Positions 8,017 to 16,671 of a stretch of DNA of 28,520 nt are shown piece after piece. The notes under the pieces are model-generated. The model saw nothing but the letters and a program-made list of their open reading frames with translations. It did not search any database and was not told the origin of the DNA. Both the position numbers and the translations under genes were made by a program. Every line of letters begins with the position of its first letter. Position 1 is the first letter of the stretch. The stretch is from NCBI RefSeq assembly GCF_004151455.1, contig NZ_PRLK01000007.1, positions 1 to 28,520 on the forward strand, in the 5' to 3' direction. This stretch comes from Candidatus Nanogingivalis gingivitcus (GTDB taxonomy: Bacteria > Patescibacteriota > Saccharimonadia > Saccharimonadales > Saccharimonadaceae).

Positions 8017-9879
8017 TTAGAATAATTCATTTGGATCAGTATATCCATTAGTCATCATATTATCACCCTTTCGCCTACTAGATGATGTTTGGTTAGGGTT
8101 TGTAGTTACTAACCTATGTTCAATTTCGCTAGCAATAATTTGAATATGTACGTGGTTTTGCCCTGCGAAGAATAAACCTTGTCCTACTGGGAAGTTAGCT
8201 AAACGTTTTCTCTCTTCCTCCGTAAGTTTAAACACATCACTAAGAACATCAACAGCACTAGATGATTGTTTTAATAGTAGCTGCATTGAGCTGTTGGAAA
8301 CAATAGCTCTTCCTAATTTACTTCCCATAAAGTCTTCTACGTCCTGAGAGATAGTAGTTAACCCTAGATAATATTTACGTGCTCTTTTTGCTAAGGAGAA
8401 AAGGAAATTAGCAGAGTCGTCATATTTCATTAATTGCCAGGCTTCATCAACTATTAGCATACGCTTTTTTTGGTTAGAACGAACAATATTCCATACGTGT
8501 GAAAGTACAATATACATTGCTACTGGACGCAATTCATCTTCAAGGTCACGAATATTAAAAACTACCATTTGGTTATTGATATCTATATTACTTTGCTGTG
8601 AAAAAATTCCAGCAAAAGTACCTGTTGTGTATTTTCGTAACCTTTGCGCTAATTGTGGGCCTGTACCACCCATATGTACTAAGGTGTCATATAAATTTGC
8701 TATTGTTGGAGGAACAGAGTTATGAGTTAGTGGATCACTTGTAATTCCTGCTCTAGCGTAAGTATCTATTAAAGCTTGGTCTAAATCAGCTTCTTCAGCT
8801 GGTGAAAGGCCAACTTGTGCGCCAACTGAAGTTCCACCAAGCATTAACCTAAATAGTCCATGTAAAGTAATAATATTTGCACGTAAGGCATTATCTGCTT
8901 CGTCACTATCAATTACTTTAGGTAAATCAAAAGGGTTAATACGCGTATCGCTACTTAAACTTAGCCTAATATAACTACCGCCTACTGCTTCACATAATTT
9001 TTGATATTCATTTTCAGGGTCAATAATAAGAACTTCTGCTCCCATCATCATAGTTCGTAAAGCTTCTAATTTCACTGTAAAAGATTTACCGGCACCAGAT
9101 TTAGCAAAAACTACCATGTTAGCATTTTCTAATGTATAACGGTCGAAAATAACAAGGCCATTATTATGCATATTTACGCCATATAGAACACCATTTTCCT
9201 GTGTTAAATCTGCGCTAGTAAATGGAAAACTTGTAGATATTGCGCCAGTATTCATATTACGCCTAATTTGTAATGAATCGCTCATTTGTGGAATAGTGGC
9301 ATTTAAGCCTTGTTCTTGCTGTGAGGAAGCAACTTTAGAAAAAAGCATTTGCTGACCAAGCATGGTTTCAATTTTACTGCGTACAAAGTTCATTTCATCT
9401 AAACTTTCAGCATATAGAGTAATATAAAAGCCTAAACGGAAGAATTTCTCAGCGCCTAATTGTAATTGATCACGAAGTTCTTCGGCGTCGCTTAAGGCTG
9501 CTTCCAAAGCAGGATCACGAGTTAGTCCCTTTTCATTATTTAAGGATAAGCTAGCTTCAAGCTCAGTAACCTTACGGCGTAAGTTTTTCATAACAATTTC
9601 AGTTTCTACAGGGTAAATAAACATAGAAACATCTAAAACTTCATCAGCATTAAGTAGAGGCGAAAGCCAACCTGTATATAATTGCCTAGGGTAGCCATAA
9701 ACATAAAGAGTTTGGCCATATTTTGTTCCTAAACGGAAATAGCTAGAATGAAACTCTAAGCTAGATGGTGCAATAATATCTCTTAAAGTATTAATACCTG
9801 TAAGAAAAGCTTTTTCTACTTCTTCTTGCTCCTGAGCTCTTTGCTGAGCAGCTATATCTTTAGCATCTTTTTTTGCCAT
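8017..9879 (-). CDS. virB4: VirB4-family type IV secretion ATPase
   Basis: VirB4 proteins are the cytoplasmic AAA+-type ATPases that energise type IV secretion and pilus assembly. The 620-residue product has Walker A AKSGAGKSF at about 259-267 and Walker B MLIVDEAWQL at about 474-483. Further VirB4-like segments are LIIDPENEY at about 284-292 and the late ATTISQD-like stretch LTTISQDVEDF. The N-terminal 250 residues include a coiled-coil-prone region at about 95-145. It lies 4 nt after the traC-like gene, which supplies a domain often found in the N-terminal half of VirB4/TraC proteins; the two probably act together. AAGGGT in the end of the preceding gene could serve as binding site. Intact motifs argue for an active ATPase. 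Confidence 0.93.
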   Translation of the reverse strand: MAKKDAKDIAAQQRAQEQEEVEKAFLTGINTLRDIIAPSSLEFHSSYFRLGTKYGQTLYVYGYPRQLYTGWLSPLLNADEVLDVSMFIYPVETEIVMKNLRRKVTELEASLSLNNEKGLTRDPALEAALSDAEELRDQLQLGAEKFFRLGFYITLYAESLDEMNFVRSKIETMLGQQMLFSKVASSQQEQGLNATIPQMSDSLQIRRNMNTGAISTSFPFTSADLTQENGVLYGVNMHNNGLVIFDRYTLENANMVVFAKSGAGKSFTVKLEALRTMMMGAEVLIIDPENEYQKLCEAVGGSYIRLSLSSDTRINPFDLPKVIDSDEADNALRANIITLHGLFRLMLGGTSVGAQVGLSPAEEADLDQALIDTYARAGITSDPLTHNSVPPTIANLYDTLVHMGGTGPQLAQRLRKYTTGTFAGIFSQQSNIDINNQMVVFNIRDLEDELRPVAMYIVLSHVWNIVRSNQKKRMLIVDEAWQLMKYDDSANFLFSLAKRARKYYLGLTTISQDVEDFMGSKLGRAIVSNSSMQLLLKQSSSAVDVLSDVFKLTEEERKRLANFPVGQGLFFAGQNHVHIQIIASEIEHRLVTTNPNQTSSSRRKGDNMMTNGYTDPNELF

Positions 9880-9883
9880 AACT

Positions 9884-10663
9884 TTAATTATTACCCTTCA
9901 TATTATTATCACCTTTTCGTACAACCAAACCTGCCACTTCTTTAAAATCACCTAAAGGTTCGTAAATTGCAGTATCTGGGTTGTAAGCATTATAGTATAA
10001 TTCACCTAATTCTTTAGTATTAAGCTGTACACTTTTTATACCGATTTGAAATAGTCCACCTGTTATACCATCTACTCTTTTTTTCATTTCTTCTAAGGCT
10101 TTTTCCCATGTTTCACGATCTATCTTTGAAATTTTAGCAGAAGGTTTTGAGAAAAGTCTACCAAAGAAACCTTTAGCTTGTTTTTTAACAGTATCTAAAT
10201 CTCCTTGAGGATAATATGGTACTACAATAAAGAAAGATTTATCCATAATATTAGCTGATCTACTTAAGTTATCAATAAAATTAATATAATCTTCCATTAA
10301 ATCACTAAGTAACATATTATCTTGATCTCTTAGAATATCAGATAGTTTATTTAAATATGGTTCAATATCAACTCTTTGTGAGCGTACTAAAATTTGAATA
10401 GGAAAAGTTAAAGCATTTAAAAAGCTTTGATAAGAATATTCTACACCTTCTCTTTCTCTTTGGCTCATTAAGTCGTAGTTAATAGATTTACAAGCAATTA
10501 CAGATCTAAAACTTCCATCTTTCATTACTACCATACCTTCACGTATTTCTGCAAATTCTAGCGTATTTTGGGTAGAAGATGGATTAGCTGGTGCGTGAGA
10601 ATTTAGTTCAGGAACTTTTCCCTGTTGGTTATTATTTATATTATTATTTTGATTATTATTCAT
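9884..10663 (-). CDS. TraC-like domain protein (separate VirB4 N-terminal partner)
   Basis: The 259-residue product matches the TraC-like proteins that in Patescibacteria sit between prgI and virB4. The core GMVVMKDGSFRSVI, followed by a region rich in aliphatic and basic residues, resembles the N-terminal domain of conjugative VirB4/TraC ATPases. There is no Walker motif, so it is not itself an ATPase. The first 15 residues are almost all Asn/Gln and probably disordered. It starts 3 nt after the prgI stop and ends 4 nt before virB4, so the three are almost certainly one transcript. The separation from VirB4 is by a TAA stop and a new ATG, not an obvious frameshift. The likely role is a structural or regulatory subunit at the membrane face of the ATPase. 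Confidence 0.8.
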   Translation of the reverse strand: MNNNQNNNINNNQQGKVPELNSHAPANPSSTQNTLEFAEIREGMVVMKDGSFRSVIACKSINYDLMSQREREGVEYSYQSFLNALTFPIQILVRSQRVDIEPYLNKLSDILRDQDNMLLSDLMEDYINFIDNLSRSANIMDKSFFIVVPYYPQGDLDTVKKQAKGFFGRLFSKPSAKISKIDRETWEKALEEMKKRVDGITGGLFQIGIKSVQLNTKELGELYYNAYNPDTAIYEPLGDFKEVAGLVVRKGDNNMKGNN

Positions 10664-10666
10664 ACT

Positions 10667-11779
10667 TTACCTTAAAGATATAACTACTTCCTCATTATTA
10701 TTTAAATCAACTTCACTATCTTTTGATGATATTTTATTAGCTTGTCGTGCTAATGTTTCAATTGATAAATCTTTACCTTCAGAAACCAATCTTTTCATCT
10801 CCTCATTTATAGAATTATTTGTTATTTTTTGTTGTAAATTAGGAGATGATTCAGCTAATTCAAAAGGGTTAAGTGCTGTATTTGTAATAGGCTGCACAGT
10901 TGATTGATTCATTGAACTAGGGTATGGGTCGTACTGTAAATGTATATTTTCGCTATAGCTAGGTTCTGTATTTTGTGGGTAAGGATAATTCTGAATATTA
11001 TTATTTTGAGGAGTTAAATTCATTGAATAATTAGAAACATTATTGAATTGGTTATAATTATTAGGATTATTTGTTTCTATAACCTGCTCTTTTACATAAT
11101 CATTACCTATATATTTATTTTTAGGGTCAACATAATAAGTTTGAGTTTGAATTTGTTCAGAACTGTAATCTGTAAAATCGGCAAGGTTTCTAGCCATATT
11201 CATATTTTGCATAATTTGTTGTCTTCTCTCGGTAGTTTTGTTGGCTAGCATATTATCAATATTATTAGCAATTCTACTACCCTCAAACATATCTGTCATA
11301 GTGTTAGATTCATTAATAAATTCTGTTTTAATTTTTGTTTCAGATGGTGCTACGGAATGCTTAATAGCCCAACCTTCAGTATCTACAATATCAGCTAAGT
11401 AGCTTAAGCGTTTTGCAGCTTCTTCATGTGCAATATCTTTAATATTAGGCTTATTACTTTTTATAGGGGCAGATATTTCTATTAAATGTTCTACTCCATC
11501 CGGTTGCCACATGCGTTTATTTGGTTTAATATGATAAGAAACAACTGCAGCTAAGTACATTTCCATTGGCTGATCTTTCTTTAAAGGCATTGCTAAAACG
11601 CCAAAAAACATTATAAAAGGAGCTGGAATAATTACTAAACCAGGGTAAACTTGAAAAAGTACAATACTTAAAAATATTAATCCTGCTAAAACCATTAAAT
11701 ATATAAATTGCCTAAAGTTAAAAGGACCGAGCATTTTATCTTCGGCCTCAACGTCTTGAGGAACTTTATATACACTCAT
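10667..11779 (-). CDS. prgI: PrgI family membrane protein with long C-terminal extension
   Basis: The N-terminal 100 residues match the PrgI family, small proteins encoded next to virB4 in Gram-positive conjugative elements and Patescibacteria and thought to be VirB3-like. The start VYKVPQDVEAEDKMLGPF is followed by two adjacent hydrophobic segments (about 24-43 and 45-64) and the Trp-containing KPNKRMWQPDG. Family members are usually little more than this. Here the protein continues to 370 residues with an acidic helical stretch and an Asn/Gln/Pro/Ser-rich, probably disordered region at about 225-310. It is the first gene of the minus-strand operon, next to a TATAAT promoter. GGAG lies rather far (about 13 nt) from the ATG. 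Confidence 0.88.
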   Translation of the reverse strand: MSVYKVPQDVEAEDKMLGPFNFRQFIYLMVLAGLIFLSIVLFQVYPGLVIIPAPFIMFFGVLAMPLKKDQPMEMYLAAVVSYHIKPNKRMWQPDGVEHLIEISAPIKSNKPNIKDIAHEEAAKRLSYLADIVDTEGWAIKHSVAPSETKIKTEFINESNTMTDMFEGSRIANNIDNMLANKTTERRQQIMQNMNMARNLADFTDYSSEQIQTQTYYVDPKNKYIGNDYVKEQVIETNNPNNYNQFNNVSNYSMNLTPQNNNIQNYPYPQNTEPSYSENIHLQYDPYPSSMNQSTVQPITNTALNPFELAESSPNLQQKITNNSINEEMKRLVSEGKDLSIETLARQANKISSKDSEVDLNNNEEVVISLR

Positions 11780-11814
11780 CTATTGCCCACTTCTCCAATC
11801 TTTTATTACATCTA

Positions 11815-11823
11815 ATTATAGCA
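11815..11823 (-). promoter_or_regulatory. Extended -10 promoter of the prgI-traC-virB4 operon
   Basis: Minus-strand TATAAT at 11820-11815 is preceded directly by TGC, giving an extended -10 element. No strong -35 is seen (TTTAAT at a 17-nt spacer). It lies about 35 nt before the prgI ATG and just beyond the virB6 terminator, so the two units are transcribed separately. Confidence 0.55.
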
Positions 11824-11840
11824 CAATTATTATCGATATT

Positions 11841-11870
11841 AAAAGGCTTAGTTATTTATCTAAGCCTTTT
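11841..11870 (-). terminator. Intrinsic terminator of the virB6-like gene
   Basis: A perfect 11-bp stem, AAAAGGCTTAG at 11841-11851 and its complement at 11860-11870, has an 8-nt loop. On the minus strand it ends in TTTT followed by AT-rich DNA. The stem includes the TAG stop codon of the virB6-like gene. It separates that gene from prgI. Confidence 0.75.
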
Positions 11871-14499
11871 TAGTTTTTATATTGTTAAGATCAATATCTC
11901 CACTACTAAATAGTTTTTTATAAATACTATTATGGTGAGTTTTTATATTCTTAACTGCTTCAAATATCTCATTACCTTGAACAGCATTAATTCGGCCATA
12001 TTTAGAAGAATCAGCATTGATACTTTGGAAGCTCTTAAGGGTTGCAATAACTGTATGATCATCCCATTTTTGAATAGCTTCTTGTCTAAATACCATTTTT
12101 AAGGCTTCGTCATTAGCTTTTATAATATTTTCATCAGAAACTTTTTTAATATACTGAGCATCAATTTCTTTCAAGAAGTCTCCACTTGTCTTTCCCTCTA
12201 CATAAGTTGATCCTACGAATCCACCACCAATAAATGGGTTGTCTGGTTTCTTTGATTTAGCAAAGGCATCCATAAGGCTACCCCTGTTAGCATGTAGATA
12301 TTCACCTTTTGCAGTGTTTTCTAATAATTGTTGAGCTTCAGCCATACTCATGGAATTTATAACACCTTCTGAAGCTGCAGCCCTTAAACTCTCGTTAATG
12401 TCAAAAGATACTCCATTTTTAGTAAATGTTTTGGCACTAGGATCATTAAAAATTGATTTATAGTCATTACCATTCAAATCTAAACCTTTCAATAGCGTAG
12501 AGATTGAATCAACTTCTTCTTTCTTTTCTTTAGAAGAAGCTCTGAATGTATCTGCTAAAGCAGAAATTTTACCTTCATTACCCCTAACACCCTTAGCAAT
12601 TTCTAGTAATCCGTCATCACTACGCAATGTTTTATAAAGGCCACTATTTATAGCCATAGCATTATTTCTATTAGCTTGTTTAAGGGCATTATTATCATTT
12701 AATAGATCATATAGAATATTAGCTTTTTGACCAAAACGTTTATTTAGATTTTTAATACTATCTTCGTTAATAATGATATTTCCTTTAATATCAGTTTCTA
12801 AAGGAGAGTTCAATAAGTTAGATTGATAAGCAGATAATTGATTTTTAACTGCTTCTGTTTGATTAGTTGAATATTGGTCTGCGACCATTTGTTGGTATGC
12901 AGTATTTCTACCTATCATTCTAGCTCTAGTGAAGTCGCTAGTAGTTTCGTCGTTTATAACATTAAGCCCTTCACTTTCTTTTTGGTCAAATCTTGCTTGT
13001 TGATATTTTTCGGCAATACTTTTCATATTACCTTGTCTTCTTGAACGACCGTAACTTAATTGATTTAATTTTGCAGTTAAATTATTGCCATTGCTGATTT
13101 TTTTATGACGAATTTCTTCAGCCCCATCTCTAAAGAATCTCCTGGCTGCGTCAACAGGACCTTTATTAGGGTTGTTAACTATACCGGCAATTTTTCCAAG
13201 AAGATTTCCACTTAGCTTCATTATAGTTGGGGTTAATGCTAAAGGTGCTACTTGTGTTACTGCACCTAATAGAAATACTAAGAAATTGCCGTTTGAACTA
13301 GCTATTATTACTGTTCCTACTAATTGTGCACCACCAAAAAGTAAGGATATTATAGGATACATAATTAGCATAGTAGAAAGTAAATCTTTCCATTTTCCGT
13401 ACCATTTTTCTGTATTTGGTAATATGTTAGCTGCAAAAGCTAATGGCGATAGGAACACTAAAACTATAATTATTGCTTGTCTTCCTGCTAATATAACTAA
13501 CGCTACAAATGCAGAATAAATAACCATTACTAATGCACCCATAATCATAAGCCCTAAGGCTTGCCATCCACCAGCTATAACATAAGCAACTGCTCCATAA
13601 GTAAAAACCCCAGCGCTAGATAATATAGCAGCAGTTAAATCTTTCCAACTAAGATTAACATTTACTGCAGGACCACTACTAATCATTTCTTTTCTAATAT
13701 TTACTAAAAGGTTTTGAAGTTGAGCACCAATAATATTTGAAGTATCAACGAGTACGGCACAAATATAATAGGAAAGATTAATTAAAATTGCTGCTACTAT
13801 AATTTTTGGTAGTATTCTTTTTATTCCATAATTAGATATGCCCATACTTGTTAATTGGGAATATATAACAAAAATGAAAGCTATTATAAAAATTATATTA
13901 GCTATATTTCGCATATAATCCCAAACTTTAAATAAAGGGTTGTCAGATTTTACATATAACGGCTGAACTTTTAGAAAGTTTTGCACAATATCGTATATAC
14001 CATCCATTGCCCAGGCTAAAGTATTCGCAACAGAACAAACCATCCATCCTCCACCACCTTCAATATTACAGTTAGTGTCTTTTTTAGGTTGAGTGCCATT
14101 AACTTCTACAGGTTGAGAATTTCCATTATTTTCGTTTCTTCCTAATGGAGTTTCACTTATATCTTGAAAAATACCTTTAGTTATATCGTTATTATCATCT
14201 AATGCTATAACCTCTTTTTTAGGTTTTTCTAAGTTTGCTTCATAATATACAAATAAATTCTTACCCTTTAAATTATCTGGGTAATTATTAGCTTCGCTAC
14301 TACTTATTTTTTTATAATTTTTACCGTTATAAACAATAGCATCTTTAGAATCATTTAACCATTTTGCGCCATCTAAAGCAAAAATTTGCCCCGAATTAAA
14401 AAAACCTAAGCTTATTGTCAAAGCTATTGTAAAAATAAAAATTTTTATTTTTGACAAACTTAGGAAGTTTTCTTTTTTAAACATCGCAAAACAATGCAT
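11860..14499 (-). CDS. VirB6/TrbL-like multi-pass membrane protein
   Basis: I place the start at the ATG at 14499, 8 nt after a strong -10 box. Two later or earlier ATGs exist (14484, 14517), but 14517 would lie upstream of the predicted transcription start. The 879-residue protein has an N-terminal signal-like segment ending near NSGQIFALDG and a periplasmic-type region with a Cys pair around CNIEGGGGWMVC. A core of about six to seven hydrophobic segments follows (about residues 180-440), as in the VirB6/TrbL inner-membrane channel components of type IV secretion systems. The C-terminal half (about 440-879) is hydrophilic and largely helical, longer than in classical VirB6. It is divergent from the pilin-like gene cluster and followed by prgI-traC-virB4, which supports a role in the same machine. 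VirB6 family sequences diverge greatly, so the exact family is less certain than the topology. Confidence 0.8.
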   Translation of the reverse strand: MHCFAMFKKENFLSLSKIKIFIFTIALTISLGFFNSGQIFALDGAKWLNDSKDAIVYNGKNYKKISSSEANNYPDNLKGKNLFVYYEANLEKPKKEVIALDDNNDITKGIFQDISETPLGRNENNGNSQPVEVNGTQPKKDTNCNIEGGGGWMVCSVANTLAWAMDGIYDIVQNFLKVQPLYVKSDNPLFKVWDYMRNIANIIFIIAFIFVIYSQLTSMGISNYGIKRILPKIIVAAILINLSYYICAVLVDTSNIIGAQLQNLLVNIRKEMISSGPAVNVNLSWKDLTAAILSSAGVFTYGAVAYVIAGGWQALGLMIMGALVMVIYSAFVALVILAGRQAIIIVLVFLSPLAFAANILPNTEKWYGKWKDLLSTMLIMYPIISLLFGGAQLVGTVIIASSNGNFLVFLLGAVTQVAPLALTPTIMKLSGNLLGKIAGIVNNPNKGPVDAARRFFRDGAEEIRHKKISNGNNLTAKLNQLSYGRSRRQGNMKSIAEKYQQARFDQKESEGLNVINDETTSDFTRARMIGRNTAYQQMVADQYSTNQTEAVKNQLSAYQSNLLNSPLETDIKGNIIINEDSIKNLNKRFGQKANILYDLLNDNNALKQANRNNAMAINSGLYKTLRSDDGLLEIAKGVRGNEGKISALADTFRASSKEKKEEVDSISTLLKGLDLNGNDYKSIFNDPSAKTFTKNGVSFDINESLRAAASEGVINSMSMAEAQQLLENTAKGEYLHANRGSLMDAFAKSKKPDNPFIGGGFVGSTYVEGKTSGDFLKEIDAQYIKKVSDENIIKANDEALKMVFRQEAIQKWDDHTVIATLKSFQSINADSSKYGRINAVQGNEIFEAVKNIKTHHNSIYKKLFSSGDIDLNNIKTKKA

Positions 14500-14507
14500 A
14501 TGGGTAA

Positions 14508-14536
14508 ATTTTATCATAAAAACTATATTTTGTCAA
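14508..14536 (-). promoter_or_regulatory. Promoter of the virB6-like gene (leaderless)
   Basis: On the minus strand a perfect TTGACA at 14536-14531 is followed after 17 nt by TAAAAT at 14513-14508. An ATG at 14499 follows 8 nt later. Transcription is predicted to start at or next to that ATG, and there is no Shine-Dalgarno sequence. Confidence 0.7.
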
Positions 14537-14557
14537 TATTTCTAAGTGGTTAAAAGC

Positions 14558-14586
14558 TTGCTTTTTTAGAGTAAAAAAATTATAGT
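14558..14586 (+). promoter_or_regulatory. Promoter of the pilin-like gene cluster
   Basis: TTGCTT at 14558-14563 and TATAGT at 14581-14586 are separated by 17 nt. The first ATG is only 10 nt downstream with no Shine-Dalgarno sequence. It lies back-to-back with the virB6 promoter, so both halves of the secretion locus diverge from this 100-nt region. Confidence 0.55.
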
Positions 14587-14596
14587 ATAAGCATAT

Positions 14597-14971
14597 ATGA
14601 AGAAAAAAATACATAAAAATATATTTATAGCTATTATTATGTTTTTAATGGCTAGTTTAATCTCTTTTTCTCCATTAGTTTTTGCTGAAGATAAACCAAA
14701 AAGTGGTGGTGGAGATGAAAATGCTATATTAAAAGATGTTAATAGTATTGAAGAATTATTAAATATTGCTCTTGTAACAGTGTCTTCTGGCGTAGGTCTT
14801 CTTGCTATTGGATCGCTAATTTATGCAGGTGTTTTATATGCTTCTGCCGGTGCTAATTCTTCACAAGTAGCAAAAGCTAAAGAGATGATTCGCAATACCG
14901 TTATAGGTATTATAGCCTATACTGTAATGTGGGCATTTTTACAATGGTTAATTCCAGGAGGATTTTTTTAA
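14597..14971 (+). CDS. T4SS pilin-like small membrane protein (paralog 1)
   Basis: The 124-residue protein has a signal peptide ending at about residue 30 (LVFAEDK). A short acidic loop is followed by two hydrophobic segments at about 57-82 and 98-121. The motif YAGVLYASAGAN...AKAKEMIRNTVIG between them is the family hallmark shared, in variant form, with the six paralogs nearby. This is the layout of VirB2/TrbC-type pilins and of the T4SS pilin-like proteins common in Patescibacteria. It is the most divergent copy, with TVMWAFLQW in place of the YAIVNFV-like end. It is first in an operon whose next gene begins in its stop codon (TAATG). The start lacks a ribosome binding site and sits just after a promoter. 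Confidence 0.8.
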   Translation: MKKKIHKNIFIAIIMFLMASLISFSPLVFAEDKPKSGGGDENAILKDVNSIEELLNIALVTVSSGVGLLAIGSLIYAGVLYASAGANSSQVAKAKEMIRNTVIGIIAYTVMWAFLQWLIPGGFF

Positions 14972-15399
14972 TGAAGAAAAAAAATATTATTATAGTTTTA
15001 ACGCTATTAGTGAGTTCTCTATTATCACCGTTAATTCTATCTTCTAATACATTTGCTGAAGATAAGCCGAAAGCCTCAGCTAGTGATAGTTTTTATGGTT
15101 TACCAACATGGCATAGAGGTTTAAATTTAGATGGAGAAGGTATAAAAAGCAAGGAAGATATACCAAAATTTATTTGGACTATTGTAGCTAATATTATTGA
15201 TGCTATATCTCGTATTGCTGGTATTGTTGCCATTGGTTTTATTATTTGGGCAGGCTTTCAATATATGTTAGCTGCTGGAAATTCAGGACAACTGGCGGCT
15301 GCTAAAAATACGCTTAAAAATGCTATTATTGGTTTATGCATTGCTGTTTTAGCGTCCACGATTATTAGTTTAGTTATTACTTCTGTAGGAGGAAATTAG
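14971..15399 (+). CDS. T4SS pilin-like small membrane protein (paralog 2)
   Basis: The 142-residue product has a signal peptide ending near SNTFAEDKPK, the same junction as paralog 1. A roughly 40-residue extracytoplasmic stretch with two Trp residues leads to the paired hydrophobic segments around IWAGFQYMLAAGNSGQ and AIIGLCIAVLASTI. The AAAKNTLKNA linker carries the conserved Ala-Lys. An earlier in-frame ATG at 14929 lies inside paralog 1. I chose 14971 because AGGAGG lies about 9 nt upstream and the signal peptide then begins at residue 1. It overlaps the previous stop by 1 nt and is followed after 1 nt by paralog 3. Confidence 0.82.
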   Translation: MKKKNIIIVLTLLVSSLLSPLILSSNTFAEDKPKASASDSFYGLPTWHRGLNLDGEGIKSKEDIPKFIWTIVANIIDAISRIAGIVAIGFIIWAGFQYMLAAGNSGQLAAAKNTLKNAIIGLCIAVLASTIISLVITSVGGN

Positions 15400-15400
15400 G

Positions 15401-15700
15401 ATGAATTTAGAAAACAAAAGAATAGCACAAGCTTTTAATAAATCAACAGCTTTAAATGGTGTTAAGCCTACTGGAAATGCTAAAACTTCCGATTTATCAA
15501 CTATAACTAATGCAGCTTTTCTATGGGCTGGAATTGTATGTGTAGCAGTTATTATTATTTCAGGTTTATATTATATTTTAGCTTCTGGAGATCCTGGAAA
15601 AATAGCTACAGCTAAAAACTCCTTAATTTACGCATTAGTAGGTTTAGTGGTAGTAATTTTAGCTAGTGCAATAGTAAACTTTGTGTTAGGAGTTATATAA
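15401..15700 (+). CDS. T4SS pilin-like small membrane protein (paralog 3, no signal peptide)
   Basis: At 99 residues this is the shortest paralog. It lacks the N-terminal signal peptide of the others and starts with a hydrophilic, basic segment of about 35 residues. The two hydrophobic segments flank the signature ILASGDPGKIATAK, which is identical to that of paralog 4. The end ASAIVNFVLGVI matches the family C-terminus. AGGAGG lies 12 nt before the ATG. If it is inserted in the membrane by its first hydrophobic segment it could be a minor subunit or a base component rather than a processed pilin; this is inference. The stop overlaps the next start by 1 nt. Confidence 0.78.
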   Translation: MNLENKRIAQAFNKSTALNGVKPTGNAKTSDLSTITNAAFLWAGIVCVAVIIISGLYYILASGDPGKIATAKNSLIYALVGLVVVILASAIVNFVLGVI

Positions 15701-16095
15701 TGAATATAAAGAAAGTTATTTTATTCATCACTACTATTTCTATGCTGTTTAGTTTTATCCCTTTTAAGGCTTATGCCGAGGAGTCAAAGAGCGTAAATTT
15801 ACTAAGTGAAAAATGTAAATATGTTACAGCAGATAAAAGTGGTGTATGTAGTGATAATGGAAAAGAAGCTACAAGCGTAGCCGCCAAAGTGATTAATACC
15901 CTCTTTTATATAGTAGGTATAGCAGCTGTGGTAATAATAATATATAGTGGTATTTTATTCATTTTAGCTTCTGGAGACCCTGGAAAAATAGCTACAGCTA
16001 AAAGAGGTTTAATCTATGCTTGTATAGGACTAGTGGTGGCTTTAATGTCTTACGCTATTGTGAATTTTGTTGTTAACGCTACAGATAAAAAATAA
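15700..16095 (+). CDS. T4SS pilin-like small membrane protein (paralog 4)
   Basis: The 131-residue product has a signal peptide ending near KAYAEES. A 35-residue loop with two cysteines (CKYVTADKSGVC) may form a disulfide. The paired hydrophobic segments follow with ILASGDPGKIATAK between them and the YAIVNFVV end. The central 43 nt are nearly identical to paralog 3, indicating recent duplication or gene conversion. The start is fixed by the TAATG overlap with the previous gene and by AGGAG upstream. It is the last of the four tightly coupled genes; the next paralog is 38 nt away. Confidence 0.82.
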   Translation: MNIKKVILFITTISMLFSFIPFKAYAEESKSVNLLSEKCKYVTADKSGVCSDNGKEATSVAAKVINTLFYIVGIAAVVIIIYSGILFILASGDPGKIATAKRGLIYACIGLVVALMSYAIVNFVVNATDKK

Positions 16096-16133
16096 GTTAT
16101 AATATAGTTAAATAAGGAAAGGAAAATTTAAAA

Positions 16134-16577
16134 GTGAAGAAAAAAATTTTATTACTAGGAATAATAGCTTCTCTAATTACCCCATCTTTAATGTTGCCTA
16201 ATTCGGTGGTGTATGCTGACGCAAAAGAACAAATTCAAAAGGGCATAAATACTACAGGGGCTGGTTCTTCAAATGGCCCTAAATTAGAAGCTATCATAGC
16301 TAGTATAATACAAACACTGTTCTTTATTATTGGAGTATTAGCTGTAATAGTAATTATTTATTCAGGATTTCTCTTTATTGTCGCTTCTGGTAATCCTCAA
16401 ACTATTCAAAAGGCAAAAACATCAATTATTTACGCTGTAGTTGGTTTAGTGGTAGCAATTATGGCTTATGCTATTGTCGGCTTTGTGATTAATACCTTCC
16501 AAGGAGATAGCGGTGGAGGAAGCAGTTCTAATTCGTCAGCTCCGGCTTCTGAAAATTCAGGAACTCGCCAAGGATAA
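16134..16577 (+). CDS. T4SS pilin-like small membrane protein (paralog 5)
   Basis: The 147-residue product starts with GTG at 16134, preceded by AAGGAAAGGA at about 10 nt. A signal peptide ends near VVYADAK. The hydrophobic pair flanks IVASGNPQTIQKAKTSIIYAVVG and ends YAIVGFVI. A Ser/Gly/Asn-rich tail of about 30 residues follows, a type of tail also present on paralogs 6 and 7 but not on 1-4. A TATAAT at 16098-16103 could give it some separate transcription, without a good -35. Family membership is clear; its place in the pilus is not. Confidence 0.82.
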   Translation: MKKKILLLGIIASLITPSLMLPNSVVYADAKEQIQKGINTTGAGSSNGPKLEAIIASIIQTLFFIIGVLAVIVIIYSGFLFIVASGNPQTIQKAKTSIIYAVVGLVVAIMAYAIVGFVINTFQGDSGGGSSSNSSAPASENSGTRQG

Positions 16578-16613
16578 ATAGCTGATATTTTATTAATATA
16601 TTAGGTTATAATA

Positions 16614-16641
16614 TTGAAAAATAATTCGTATATGCTATAAT
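16614..16641 (+). promoter_or_regulatory. Promoter of the sixth pilin-like gene
   Basis: TTGAAA at 16614-16619 and TATAAT at 16636-16641 are separated by 16 nt. Transcription is predicted near 16648, leaving a leader of about 24 nt that carries the AAAGG binding site. This is one of the best promoters in the window. Confidence 0.7.
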
Positions 16642-16671
16642 TAGGCTAAATAAACATAAGAAAGGTAATAA

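Noticed and set aside
8017..10663. traC-like gene and virB4 as one gene broken by a frameshift
   Set aside because: The first ends at TAA and the second starts at its own ATG 4 nt later; separate TraC-like and VirB4 genes in this order are a known arrangement in Patescibacteria.
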